Below are positions 1 through 11,169 of a stretch of DNA of 64,000 bases, piece by piece. The notes beneath the pieces were generated by a model, which saw nothing but the letters and a program-made list of their open reading frames with translations, was not told the DNA's origin and searched no databases. This DNA comes from Ascarosepion bandense. Its lineage: Eukaryota; Mollusca; Cephalopoda; Sepiida; Sepiidae. Both the position numbers and the translations under genes were made by a program. The stretch is from positions 2,553,001-2,617,000 of the forward strand of contig JBBBDQ010000750.1 of assembly GCA_037127315.1 (NCBI GenBank), read 5' to 3'. Positions within the stretch are counted from its first letter, which is position 1; each line of letters opens with the position of its first letter.

Positions 1-200
1 ACAAAGTCAAGGAGAAAGGATACTGCATTTAAACCACCTACTAACTATATCTAACACTGGTCCTGAGTCTTACACCAAGGTAATAAAATGGTTATATTTA
101 AATTCTAACAGGAAACCAGCAAAATGATTAAAAAATATAGAAAAAAATCAAACTATTATTAAATTTACTTCTATCCGAATTAGTGGGGTTTTGTCTGCTT

Positions 201-427
201 TACCCTCTGGCCTTCCTCAGGTATATATTGATCTAGGTAACCTACAGAAAATTCTGAACTTATTTACATTATTTATAATGAGATAATCGTCCTTATCTTT
301 GTTATTGTTATCACATTGTGCTCTCCAGTCTTCATCAGGCGTATATTAATCTAGGCAACCTACAAAGAATACTGATCTAAATTATTTACACTATTTATAT
401 TCAAACTATTGTCCTCATCTTTGTTGT
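201..427. repeat. Diverged tandem dimer of a ~110-bp dispersed repeat
   Basis: Two head-to-tail units, about 201-310 and 318-427, share CTTCCTCAGG/CTTCATCAGG, then ATCTAGG-AACCTACA, a TTATTTACA-TATTTATA block, and end in GTCCT-ATCTTTGTT. A third, shorter relative is at about 60335-60420. I do not recognise the family. It abuts the truncated SINE at 428. Confidence 0.55.
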
Positions 428-558
428 TAACCCATAGCTGGAGAGAGAAAAGATGGATCAATACCTTTCTTAAGGGTATTTGCAAATACAATGAATTCAA
501 CTGGAATTCAAACTTGTCTCTCTAATTTCTTCCTTTGATATCCACTGCACCATAGCAC
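428..558 (-). mobile_element. tRNA-derived SINE, 5' half only
   Basis: Reverse-complement of the tRNA-derived SINE that recurs through the window: box A-like GTGGTGCAGTGGATATC region at 540-558, box B-like GAGTTCGAATTCC region, then the TACCCTTGGGAAAGGTATT body segment. It is truncated where the body should continue towards CAGGACAGATTGGG. Divergence is high (several substitutions in box B), so this is an old copy. Confidence 0.75.
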
Positions 559-1419
559 ACATTCACTATATTATATATACTTGGTGGTATTTTTTTAGCT
601 GGAAATAATAAGAATAGGGAAATAAAAAAAATTAAAAAAAACCAAAGAGAAGTTGTTTAGTCTTAGCAGTAAACTCATTTTCTCGAGGTTGCATCAAATC
701 AAAATTTATTAGCTTTTTCTTTTTATTTTCATAATGAAGTACAAAGATTGAGGAGTATAATTGGATGATATTTTTATCATTTACTGCTAGATAAATGATT
801 TTCTTGATCTTATAATGTCTGAACAAAAATTAGGCTTGGACAAATCAAATATATAACAAAATGTGACTCATGTGAAATAGTTTAGTGGACAGATAAATAC
901 AGCCAGAATTTAGGAATTAATTACTTGTGAAATGTTTTCTTCTGTCAATAAATTCCATAAGCAGTAATGACAAAGGTTCAAAAAAAAAAAAAAAAAAAAA
1001 TCTTTATGGTTAATCAACCAATTTCTTTATAATTCGTCAAGGTGGGGAGAGAGAATTACTGAATGAAAAGCCACACATGAATTCAGTGGGAAACATCCAA
1101 ATACAATTTGCTCATTTCTTATCAGCTAAAATACAGCAGACCCCTAACCCTGACTTAACAGCTAACTCCTTTCTTTCTCTATATTTAAGCATTGAAAAAA
1201 GTAGTTAAGTCTTATAGTGTAAATATACAATCCTAGTGAGGATGCTCCTAGTTTTTCCACTGACAGGAACAGGGAAAATCATCCCTCTTTTGTGTTGATG
1301 TACTCTAAAACTGTGAGAGACCCCCATGGAAGGTAAAATAACAGCATAGCAAGAAATGAAAACAGGAATCCTGTTCCCAATATTTTTTTTTTTTATTCAT
1401 GGATTTAATTCGATATACT
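559..1419. other. AT-rich stretch without a recognised gene
   Basis: Low-complexity AT-rich DNA with an A22 run near 980-1001. Short minus-strand reading frames here look like chance products of low GC. I see no element that I can name. Confidence 0.5.
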
Positions 1420-3065
1420 GTTCTAAAAAAAGCTGATAAAGGAGGCACAGTTCTTGTTATGGATACAAAACTATAAACGAACATCATACAAAATATATGT
1501 TACAGGACACTACCTACTATGGAAAAGCCAGACAATACCAACTCCATAAAGTGATGTAAAAACTCGCCAATACATCCATACTGAGACTAATGTCTAAAGA
1601 ATGTGACTATCTTACCAACTTTAGATGTAAAACAAGTAATCTTTAAGGAGGACCCATAGTACATAAAAATAAACTCATCAACAAAACATATAAAATAAAA
1701 GCCAATTATATGAATATACTCACACCAACTAACCTAAAGCTAAGACTTGTAATAGCAGGCTCAATTTGCAAGACAAACTACTTAAGCAATTTCTTAGACA
1801 TCCCATTAAAAATTCTTACCAAACATGTCCAGAGCTTCAAACAAGATGATCTAGACATTCTCAACCATCTACCAAACGAGGTAAACCATAATGCTTAGTC
1901 TCAATGGTTGTTGTGAACCTACTTAGCAACGTGACTCTGGAATAGAGGCCATGAAATACTGCCTAAAAATGTTCCCTCATGAACTGTATTAATGGAAATT
2001 TAATCATAGAAAGCCTTGAATTCATCTTGAAAAACAATTATTTCATGTTCAATGAAACACTATTGACAGAAATCAGGAATGGGCATGGGGACAAATTTAG
2101 AAACATATTTAGACGACTGTTTCATTCTGTGAAATGACAATATAGATAAACTAAGGATATTTCAAGTATCCATTAATAATATAAATCCTTAGCATCCAAT
2201 TTACTCTGGAGAACAGCAACAAAATCTTCTATTTTTTTTTTAGACATGTTGATTACTAAAAAAAAAAAAAACACAAAACTAGAAACATACATATATTTTA
2301 AACTTATGACTCAACAGTACCTCCTTTTTACATTTTTTCATCCAAAACACCCTCATACCAACATTCCACTCAACAAAGACAAGCAAATCTGTACAATAGT
2401 CTCAAACCCAACAAGAGATCACATAGTAGAAGAGATGAAAAAACACTCAATAAGAGAAAATACCTACAAAACTTAATCAGCAATAGCACTGAAAACACAA
2501 AACAATATCCATATACTTTAAGAAACAACAAAGGTCATTCCTTACATCTCAACTTTCAACCCAAAGAACACAAATCTAAACACACATACAACTAAATCTA
2601 CCACTCCTAGTAAAGGACTGAAAAATGAAAAACCTATTACAAAAATAACCAATTATAAAAAGTAAATGACAATTAAAATTACTAAAAAAGATAGTATTGA
2701 GTGTAAAACTGCAGACTACAATTAAAAAGCATTAGGTGAAAAGATAGAACCATCCCTACAGCAAAGTATGTGGTTATCTTTTAGAAGCCCATGAATTTCA
2801 CTTCAAAGACAAATCCAAATTCAAAATTAAAATAATTTCTCATGCAACTCAAAATTTGATAGACATAATAACATGCAAAGGTTACCACAAACATTACATT
2901 GACCAAACTAACCATGGATGACAATTCATCGCCAACAAATTAAGGAATCCCCACACTTGAAAAATACCCCTTAACCAACATATAGAGGAATGCGGAGGAT
3001 AAAATTTGACAAACTTTAATATTTTCCTATTCAACCAATGTGACTACAAAACAACTGAACATTAA
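1420..3065 (+). pseudogene. Penelope-like element, decayed RT and GIY-YIG region
   Basis: Degenerate coding remnant of a Penelope-like retroelement, whose protein normally joins a telomerase-related reverse transcriptase to a GIY-YIG endonuclease. Conceptual translation across frames shows, in the family's usual order: KADKGGTVLVMDT near 1430, SNFLDIPLKILTKHVQSF at 1770-1840, MGMGTNL (the AMGT-type motif) near 2080, the palm motif YLDDCFIL at 2106-2129, the linker blocks TQQYLLFTFFHPKH and NIPLNKDKQICTIVSNPTRD in the 76-codon open stretch 2246-2476, then YISTFNPKN near 2540 and WMTIHRQQI near 2910, which belongs to the endonuclease end. Frameshifts and stops interrupt it throughout, so it is inactive. 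Both ends are ill-defined. The catalytic YLDD is intact although the frame is not. Confidence 0.8.
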
Positions 3066-3421
3066 TAAAAAAAAAAAACAGTTTTTATTAGCAAGTTTAA
3101 ACCAAAACTTAGTCCATTGCATAAGCCAGTGGCACATCCCTGAAAAATAGATCCTATCATATTTTCCTCATATAAAACTAGTTCTGCCCTTAAATTTTTT
3201 TCATTTATTCAAAGCATAACCAACATGTGGGAGAAACATTTACAAACTTTTTGTAAAGCTAAAAGTAAAACTGGTTAAAGTAAAGTAAAACAATTTTTTC
3301 TGAAAACCCACATGTAAGGAAATTAATTTTAATAATTCTCTGTAAAAATACATGTATTATAAATATTATATATGAATACATATAAACATTAGATGTTTTC
3401 CCAGCTCTTACTCTTTATCTC

Positions 3422-3464
<43 letters not shown>

Positions 3465-4207
3465 GATAGATAGATAGATAGCATTCTTAAAAGAAAAAAG
3501 GAATGCTGATGTCAGAGTGAATGGACATATATTTTTGTTGCTCAAAGAATACAATATTGTATTTTAAAAGAGAAGTTTTGATTATTTTAATTTATTTATT
3601 ATTTTTATATTTTTCTGATATTATTATGTATTTATAATCTTTAATTATTAACATACATATTTATTCTTTTAAGATAAGTCATGGTATACACCGATTATTA
3701 AATTTTTCAAGAAACAAGTATTATTTAGCAAGTTTATTTATTAAAAATATCTCACTAAGAATTATTATATTGAGAACATTCAATAACCTGTATTTGTTAA
3801 ATTACTTAAAGAGTAGATTAAGTCTGCAACTTCATAACATAGTTATTAGATGGTTGGAATTTTCACTGTCTAATATTAATGTATCTGAAATCTGCTTGTA
3901 TTTGTATATTACTTTATATGCAGACATTATGATGTAAATAATGATGAATGTTCATGTAAATGAATGACCTCTTGTCTTCCAACTACCATGAGGGAGGCTC
4001 ACTTTGACATCAACCAATATTGACAGAGCTGCATAGAAAATTGATACAGATTTACATGCTGTGTAATCAAGGAACTTGGCTTGATTTGTTTCTTACTGAA
4101 TATTTCATGTGTTAATAGCAAAACACTTTTCAGTTAATCCATAAAATTGTATATAACAAAGAAAAATATTATTTTGATGACAGCAAAGTTAATTTTATTT
4201 AGATGAT
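3066..4207. other. AT-rich stretch with one compound microsatellite
   Basis: Holds a compound microsatellite at about 3420-3481, (TC)n then (TA)n then (GATA)n. The rest is AT-rich sequence in which I see no gene or named element. Confidence 0.5.
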
Positions 4208-4210
4208 ATC

Positions 4211-4283
4211 TGCTTGTTGAGAGAGGCACACACAGCAGAATGAGACATACACATGACTTCAAACGCCACACATTTATACAGAA
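4211..4283 (+). repeat. Left copy of a ~75-bp direct repeat flanking a Helitron
   Basis: Shares GAATGAGACATACACATGAC and surrounding bases with 4994-5070. The two copies lie immediately either side of the Helitron at 4284-4991 and differ at roughly one base in ten. Confidence 0.75.
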
Positions 4284-4991
4284 CTAGCAGTATAACCCGG
4301 CGTTGCTCGGGTGTAATGAAAGCTTTAAAACTAATTCATGGTCCTGGAGCTCAGACTCTTTAGACATTGGCACGAAAAACTAAAAAGCAATAGTTGTTTC
4401 CAGTTAAAGCAAAACCATAGACTGAAAGAAAAATGAATGGATTTAAGTCAAATTTTGATTTCCTGGTATCGATATCAAATAAGTTTTTTTTCGTCGTAAA
4501 CTGAATTTTGAAGGCTAAATAAGTCCTCTGAGTAAATGGTATTATGGCTGAGATTAAGAACTACAATTATACCTACTTAGAGCCAAACCCGAATCAGAAA
4601 CTAAAATAAAAGGGCTGAAAAAAATACAGACATACAGGCAGATAAACACACACACAGAAACATCTTGCCTTTTATATATATATATATATTATCGATTTTC
4701 TGTACTGTTGTAAGAACTGCAACCTTGAAACTTCTAAATATCGTTTCTTATGTCTTTGTCTATAAGTGTATCAAATTTGATTAAAACCGGACCACTCCTT
4801 CTATAACCAGATTTTTTTGATTATCAATAGTTATCAGGAGTACCTCAACACAAAACCTAGCTAAGAACACTCGCAGACGCTTACAGTACAACTGTGTAAA
4901 TTTTAAAGAAAATCAGTTCAGCCATTTTGGAGTCTATAGGTAACAGACACACACACACACAGACAAAGTTCCATTTATAAATAAGTTTAGA
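4284..4991 (-). mobile_element. Non-autonomous Helitron, copy 1
   Basis: Read on the minus strand it begins TCTAAACTTATTTATAAATG and ends GGGTTATACTGCTAG. A hairpin (ACCCGAGCAACGCCGGGT) lies about 11 nt before the terminal CTAG, and the insertion is exactly between A (complement of 4992) and T (complement of 4283). TC start, CTRR end, subterminal 3' hairpin and A^T target are the diagnostic Helitron features. It has no coding capacity. It contains an internal (TA)n at about 4675-4690 followed by a second TGTGTGTG-rich start-like segment. Longer internal part than copies 3 and 4, and the best-preserved hairpin of the four copies. Confidence 0.85.
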
Positions 4992-4993
4992 TA

Positions 4994-5070
4994 TATGTTT
5001 GATGAGAGAGGCACACGCAGTAGAATGAGACATACACATGACTTCAAATGCCACTCGTTTATATAGGATG
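4994..5070 (+). repeat. Right copy of the ~75-bp direct repeat flanking a Helitron
   Basis: Partner of 4211-4283; see that entry. The repeat is not a Helitron TSD, since Helitrons make none. Confidence 0.75.
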
Positions 5071-5145
5071 CACTTGAGCAGTAAGTTTTTATTTATACAA
5101 GTTTTATTAAAGATAAATTTCCTTATTTTCTGCCTTTTATAGATT

Positions 5146-5227
5146 AAATATCAGCTCAGAATGGAAAATTAAGGAGCTGAGTTCAGATTCTAGTTGAATT
5201 CGTTGCATTTACTTACGAGCAAGGGTC
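5146..5227 (+). mobile_element. tRNA-derived SINE, 5' fragment
   Basis: ATATCAGCTCAGAATG, then GGAGCTGAGTTCAGATTC (box B decayed) and GAATTCGTTGCATTTACTTA match the first ~85 bases of the window's main SINE. The box A half and all the body are missing. Confidence 0.65.
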
Positions 5228-5324
5228 AGCCTTTTGGTCTCTTTTGTTCTTAGTTTGTTTCTCCCCACACCCACAACCAGTTTTCTTATATTGTTTTTTG
5301 TTTATTTGCTAATCTTTTTTTTTT

Positions 5325-5579
5325 ATGTTTTCTGAAGAACTGTACCAAATAACAGAAACCACATTACTTGAAGACTATCAACAGCATCAACAATTAAAAT
5401 GGATAGCACATGTAAATCAAAGAGAAAATAATGACATAAAGATGTCAACTTTTCCCACTGCTTCAAATAAAAGGTTAGGAAAGAAACCATCATCAATACT
5501 GGAAAGAGTGATAACAGCTACTGAAATTAAAAAAAAACCTATTCTCCTGAGCAACAGTCTTAAGAGAAAGATTTTATAA
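5325..5579 (+). pseudogene. Probable LINE C-terminal tail ORF
   Basis: An 84-codon open frame from ATG after a poly-T tract. The pattern LYQITETTLLEDYQQHQQLK, then WIAHVNQRENNDI, then LGKKPSSILERVI matches, from memory, the C-terminal tail of several molluscan non-LTR retrotransposons (a helical segment, W-I-x-H-V, R-x-E-N, then a G-rich basic turn). No RT motif lies upstream, so it is a fragment. The ATG is probably internal to the original protein. Alternative: an unrelated chance ORF. Confidence 0.45.
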
Positions 5580-5599
5580 AACTTCAACAAAATCATATC

Positions 5600-7560
5600 G
5601 GTGCTGGTATAGTATGTGGCCTACCTCTGATTCTGGTACAGTATGCAACCTACGTGGTCTGAATGTGTTCTGCATCAGCAAGAGTATATCTATACATATA
5701 AGTATTTAGTTATTTATTGAAACTAATCCTTTATTTTTTTTTTTTTACAATTATCTAATTTTAATTTATTTAATTTTACCAGCAGTTCTTTAACTACTTG
5801 TTACTAAACATACTGAAACAGCATCATGAACTACCTTTTATATGTAAAAACACATACATGAAAAGTAATATTCTTAAGATTATATTAAACCTGGAAAAGA
5901 ACAGGACAAGTTATTAAACCTGGAAAAGTAAAGAACAAAATATTCTACTGAAGTAAATAAATAAGAAATTTCTTAAAATATTGCATTCAAATTTTTTTAT
6001 ATTTAGCTGCAATATTTTAAGTAAGAAATTTCAGCGAACCTGAAAGAGACTACCACTACCTTTAAATTTGTTGTTTTTCATTTTTTTCACTTTTTTTCAG
6101 CACAGACTTATTGATTATTACATAAAGTTTCCGATTTTCAAAAAAAAAAAAATTGTAACAATTTCAATATTTAAACAATTTTTGTGTGGAGGTATCAGTT
6201 TCTCATTAAATGTTATAGTAAATCGATCCTCCATTTTGGAACCACTCACATTGGGGGTCACTTTGTTTTGTTTATTTGGGGACATGTTGCTGCACTTGTT
6301 TTTGTCTTTTCAAAGTTTTCTTCAGTTCTTACGATGACATCTTCCTCGAAAACTCAAAGAATAGCTTTATTAAAAAAATTTGCAAAGGATTCAGTTGTTC
6401 AATAAGTGCAAGCAAAAAAGTTGATTGCACAGGATCGATTACTATAAGGTTGTCTGAAAAAATGAGCCCCACCCTGTTTAAATGATGAAATTTGTACAAA
6501 TTCTTTTGTCAATCAGAAAATATGGGTTTAATCAATAAGATTGCACTGAAAAAAGTAAAAAGAAAAATTGATAATCAAAAAATTTACAGGTGGTGGTAAT
6601 GCTGTACTGGTGAGTGGTTCCAAAATGAAGGATCAACGGTGTATGAAAATTAACCCCACCCCTAAAATTGTTTAAATATTGAAATTTTTCCAAATTTTTT
6701 TGTCAGTCAGAAAGTTTAGGGTGCAATCGAAATGACTGCACTGAAAAAAGTAATAAAAATAAAAAAACAACAAATTTAAAAGGTGGTGGTAGTCTCCTTC
6801 AGGTATGCCAAAATTTCTTATTTTTTACTTCACTAGAATATCTTGTCCTTTATTTTTCCAGGTTTAATATAATATTAAGAATATTACCTTTTCATGCGCA
6901 CATTTTTCCATGTAATCCATGATTTTTCCAGGCATTGCTATCAATCTAATATAAATTAAATGCTGAAAACTCCATTAAAAAATATCAAAAAAAAAAAACA
7001 ATAAAAAATTGATTATTTATAATCAATTCTGATAAAATTATAAGTGATAAGCAAAGTTTGATTGACAAAAATGATAAAAGATATCAGGATTTAAATACTG
7101 AAAACTGCATACAAAAATATTGAACATAAAAAAGTTATAAAGAATAAGATTTATTATTAGAAGCGTTAGTTACTCACTCACTTAGTCTCCCATTTTAGAC
7201 TTCACATATTTTGATGTAACATTTTTTTCTACTGAACCAAAACTCAAAATGTTTTTAAATGTAGATAAGGAAGTGCCAACTCTGCAAACTGTTTGGAATT
7301 TGGTTGAGAACTAAATTAGTAGTGAAGCTTGAAAGCTGCCTAGATTCACTCAATGTTGGCCTTAAGAATATATTCAACCATTGCTGTAGTTGAATGATTA
7401 CTAAACATACTGAAACAGCATCTTTAACTACCTATTACTAAACATACTAAAACAGAATCCTTAAAAAGTAACAAACAGTTCTGTAAGTATCTGTTACCTG
7501 ACAGTTATAATACTTCCTTTTAATACGCTTTTAAGGTAGGCCACATACTATAGCAGCACC
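5600..7560. mobile_element. Foldback-type DNA element with 26-bp TIRs and nested inverted repeats
   Basis: Terminal inverted repeats 5600-5625 and 7535-7560 match at 25 of 26 positions (GGTGCTG-TATAGTATGTGG-CTACC). A degenerate second copy follows the left one (CTGGTACAGTATGCAACCTA at about 5634-5653). Inside, a much longer inverted repeat pairs about 5858-6250 with about 6607-6899. The region 6448-6606 is also a diverged direct copy of 6641-6800. Left and right also share TTACTAAACATACTGAAACA (three copies, at about 5800, 7400 and 7435). Flanks ATCATATC and AATATATC agree at 6 of 8, a possible 8-bp target duplication. Short ORFs in 6068-6485 show no domain that I recognise. I infer a non-autonomous DNA transposon of unassigned superfamily. 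Confidence 0.6.
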
Positions 7561-7681
7561 AATATATCTATCTTGACCTTATTGTCTGAAATAATGTGAA
7601 TAGTTTGGCTGTGCTTCTGTTTTAGCAGACCCTCCAAAAAGCATTTCCATTGAGGCTAGGAGGCACATTCCAAAACAAACA

Positions 7682-7947
7682 AGTCAGTCAGTTAATATAC
7701 ATGATTGGACAATCATATCTCTTTTAAGACATGACTGACTGGGCAGAACATTTTCCCGCAGAAGGATGCCAACCAAGGCAATAGAACCCAATCTGTCTTG
7801 CTGTTTAACCCATAGCTGGAGGGAAAAGAGACAGAGTAATACCGTTCCCAAGGGTATTTGCACATATGTGAATGCAACAAATTCAACTGGAATTTGAACT
7901 TGGCTTTCTAATTTCTCATTCTGAGCTGATATCCACCGCATCACAAC
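7682..7947 (-). mobile_element. tRNA-derived SINE, near full length
   Basis: Starts (as read here) with the SINE 3' end GTCAGTCAGTTAA, passes through the GACATGACTGACTGGGCAGAA, CCGCAGAAGG-TGCCAACC, ATAGAACCCAATCTGTC and TAACCCATAGCTGGAGGGAA body blocks, and ends at the tRNA-related box B and box A region (CATTCTGAGCTGATATCCAC). Some internal deletions. No convincing TSD seen. Confidence 0.88.
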
Positions 7948-9121
7948 ACACAGACAAGATTGGCTCAAAAAACAATGGAAGTCAAGTTAGCATATTAACT
8001 TTACACAAAAAGTTGTAACACTAACACAAGTGTAAGGAATCATATTTAAAGAGTGCAATGTGAAATAAGCAAATATTGGAAAAGATATCAAACTTCCCCA
8101 TTCATCCAATTCATCATTCCTCACTGAAGAATAAAACAAAAAAACTTAAGACTTTTTTTTTGTCCTTTTACTGCATTGAATGCTTTGGAGAAAACAATGG
8201 AAAAATCATGAAAGAGCATTATTATACAAAATTTTGAAGAGAAAGAAAAATCTTTTAAAACAATTTAAGCAAGCTTTTATTTAAATGATTTGCTCTGTTG
8301 TAGCTAAAGGAACATATAGCAACGATTGTTACATATTCGGTATTTCATCATCAAAAAAGATTTTAAACAATATTTATTTTAAATAGCCTGTTAACCTATT
8401 GTGCACTTTATTCAAGTGTAATTAGCTCATTTTTATAGATTAGAAAATGTATTTAAGTAATTCAATAGTATATTTTAAAATAATTCGTATAGGAATATAC
8501 ACAGTAACTGCATCTGAATTTTAAATATTTTCATTATATGGTAGACTGCTTAATGAGTTACTATGGTTTTGAAATATAATGTCAAATATAAGATTAGTTT
8601 TAAAAGATTATATCAAAAAAATAAAACCTAAGCTAAATGAAATTTAAAAAAACATAAAAAGCCTGAATAAAGAGGAACAAAATTACAGATTATGTGGATG
8701 AAGTTTTAATCTTAAATAAAGCTCACTAAACAAGTGGGGGGGAAAAAATTTCACTTGAAGCTTAGAGATGCAAAAAAAATGCAAACCTAATAATGAAATA
8801 GACTGGGACCACAAACAGATCAACGGCTAAACCGTAATGATTTTTTTTTTACACTTCTAAATGATGTTATTCTCAGCATCCCAAGTCTAGAGTTTCATAT
8901 ACAGACCTCACTCCTTCCATTTATCAGGAGATACCAGCATATAAGTGTGTCTTTCTTTTTTTTTTTGTGACAAAGTCTAATATATGGTGTACTCGAAAAA
9001 GATAAAATTTTCTAGCAATATTTTGTAAGGCTATCATTACAAAATGATTACATGTAAGGCTATCATTTTGTAAGGCTATTCCTATCATAGCAGGAACTCT
9101 TTGTTATATTTAGAGAAAGAG
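7948..9121. other. AT-rich stretch, one short local repeat
   Basis: No gene recognised. Between about 9026 and 9079 the phrase GTAAGGCTATCATT or a variant occurs three times around ACAAAATGATTACAT, a small local duplication. Confidence 0.5.
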
Positions 9122-9209
9122 GGGCACCTTGGTGTGCTATAATGGTTAGCAAGCTTGTCTTGCTATAACCTATTATAACTAAGTAGGGAGTTCGATCCTC
9201 ACTGGGTAC
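9122..9209 (+). mobile_element. tRNA-like SINE head of a second family
   Basis: CTATAATGGTTAGCAAGCTT is box A-like and GAGTTCGATCCTCACTGGG is box B-like, spaced as in a tRNA with a few extra bases. The expected cloverleaf acceptor pairing is not obvious and there is no discriminator or terminator in the right place, so I call it SINE-related rather than a functional tRNA gene. Confidence 0.5.
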
Positions 9210-9259
9210 CCCATACTTTCGACCTTGTGCCATATATAAGCTGCACACATATATATATA

Positions 9260-9760
9260 TATACTATTAAATATAAGAGACAATGAATGTCTATTATGTT
9301 TAATCATGAGCTGTTCTAAAAGTCATATTTTGACTTTAATTTCAGTTGAAAATAAAGACAAAAATTCTCCAACATTTGGATAATTTTTTATTAATTTGTT
9401 TCTAAGCTTTCAGCTCACATGAGCCATCTTCAGAGAGGCTATTTAGACTGTAATACAATAACATCTGCCATCACCAACGATTTTATTTTGTGTTGACATA
9501 AAACTCTGCTAGGCAACAGCAATAGTTACCAAAAATAAAAAAACGCAGTTCTCAAATTTGCAATGCGGTTCTATGACATCACACCATGTGATAGCGCGAA
9601 ATGACAACAAAACCATGTATTCAAATTAATAAAAAATTATCCAAATGTTGGAGAATTTTTGTCTTTATTTTCAACTGAAATTAAAGCCAAAATACAACGT
9701 TTAAAACAGCTCATGATTAAACATAATAGACATTCATTATCTCTTATATTTAATAGTATA
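9260..9760. mobile_element. Inverted-repeat element with 139-bp arms
   Basis: Left arm 9260-9398 and right arm 9622-9760 are the same length and near-perfect reverse complements (TACTATTAAATATAAGAGA at one end, TCCAACATTTGGATAA near the loop). The 223-bp spacer holds CTTTCAGCTCACATGAGCC and ATGTGATAGCGCGAAATGAC. The arms are flanked by (TA)n. Structure fits a foldback or long-TIR MITE. No coding capacity. Confidence 0.8.
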
Positions 9761-9787
9761 TGTTTAGAAAATTATTTGCTGCCTCGA

Positions 9788-9789
9788 TA

Positions 9790-9868
<79 letters not shown>

Positions 9869-9870
9869 AA
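9788..9870. repeat. (TA)n(GA)n microsatellite
   Basis: About 20 TA units followed by GA units with two AA interruptions. Reading frames through it give IYIYIY and RERERE peptides and are artefacts. Confidence 0.95.
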
Positions 9871-9976
9871 TAGAGAGCAAAAAGGAAACATTAGATTGCT
9901 GTAAAAATTTTTTAAATCTTCCTTGTCAGTTGTTTTCAATGAAACATGCATAAAAGAAAGGTTGCTGCCCAAATAT

Positions 9977-9977
<1 letters not shown>

Positions 9978-10010
<33 letters not shown>
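9978..10010. repeat. (TG)n microsatellite
   Basis: Uninterrupted TG dinucleotide run after ATATGTGTA. Confidence 0.95.
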
Positions 10011-10012
<2 letters not shown>

Positions 10013-11169
10013 CGAAACTGATCTAGATATTTACAAAGCTCATAACCTTTTAGATTTTTCATACGTTTTATTTCCTTTTTTTTTTCCGAACTACAATTAC
10101 CACAAGGAAATACCCATGGGAAAATTCACAACTGAGTAAAAACTCAAAATCCATTCAAATGGAAATGAGCTTTATCACCAATATTCAGTTAATGAACAAA
10201 TTCAATATTTTCATTAGTCAGTCTCTGAAATTGGATGGAGTAATTTAAGTATTGCTGATGTCGGTTTTGTCTCATGTTCTTGAATGCTAAAGGGTTCAAG
10301 TAAATTCAACTTGAGACTTATTTAGAAAATTCATAAAATTCTTCACCCATTGTCTGTTAAGAAAACACGCATATAAAACTGTGAGCATTATTTTTTGTTT
10401 TAATGAGGTAAATTTGAAATAAATAATCCAAATTTGTACATAAGTTTATTACAAAACCGTTTAAAAAAAAAAAAAAAAAAAAAAAATCAGGGAAGTAACT
10501 TGAAGACCTAAAATATTAAAAGCTGATCCTCATAAAGATACCAAACCAAATTGTAATCTCCAACAGACACAGCCTCCACATGCTGTATTTGGATTTTGGT
10601 AATTCATTATCTGTGATTTTTCAAACATTATGTTACTTAATGTTTTAACAAATTTTTTTTTTTAAACTACAAATTAAAGAGGCAAGAAATTGCCTCAATT
10701 TGAAACATGAAAAAATAATGGCCAAATAAACTTTTAAAAATTGTAGTGACCAGGTAAACAAACTTTCTTTTTACATGGTCATTCCAGTAATGAAATTCTA
10801 ACACATTGTAGACAGAGACATACATACCTATATTTCTTTTATGGTTATCATTCTATTGTGTCTATGACTAATCATATTTGTTCAGTTAGATTCTCAAATT
10901 TATCTAATTAAACATTAACTGACATTCATTTTTATATTCGTTTATTTCTAAAACAGAGAGAAATCACAAAACTTTCAGATGCTAAGCAACCTGGGCAGTT
11001 CATGCATACATCACATATTAATACTACAGTAAAATTTTAAAAAGTTATTTCAAAATACCAAAAATAAGAGAATTAGAATGGGAAAAAGTCACCAGGCAGG
11101 AATTCCTGCAAGGTATTTTGGTAAGAGACATGCTCTTCTTCATATACAACAAATTCAAATATTAGTATC
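10011..11169. other. AT-rich stretch without a recognised gene
   Basis: Contains an A-run of about 27 at 10461-10487. I see no named element or ORF of note. Confidence 0.5.

Noticed and set aside
4208..5070. ~75-bp direct repeats interpreted as long terminal repeats of an LTR element
   Set aside because: The interior has clear Helitron ends and no priming site, and the repeats do not begin with TG or end with CA.
9122..9209. Functional tRNA gene
   Set aside because: Boxes A and B are present, but the arms do not pair as a cloverleaf and there is an extra insertion. The same applies to 20874, 33390, 37556 and 54875.
9659..10062. ORFs with IYIYIY, RERERE or THTHTH runs on both strands
   Set aside because: They are translations of (TA)n, (GA)n and (TG)n tracts. 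The same applies to similar frames near 12411, 13036 and 61559.
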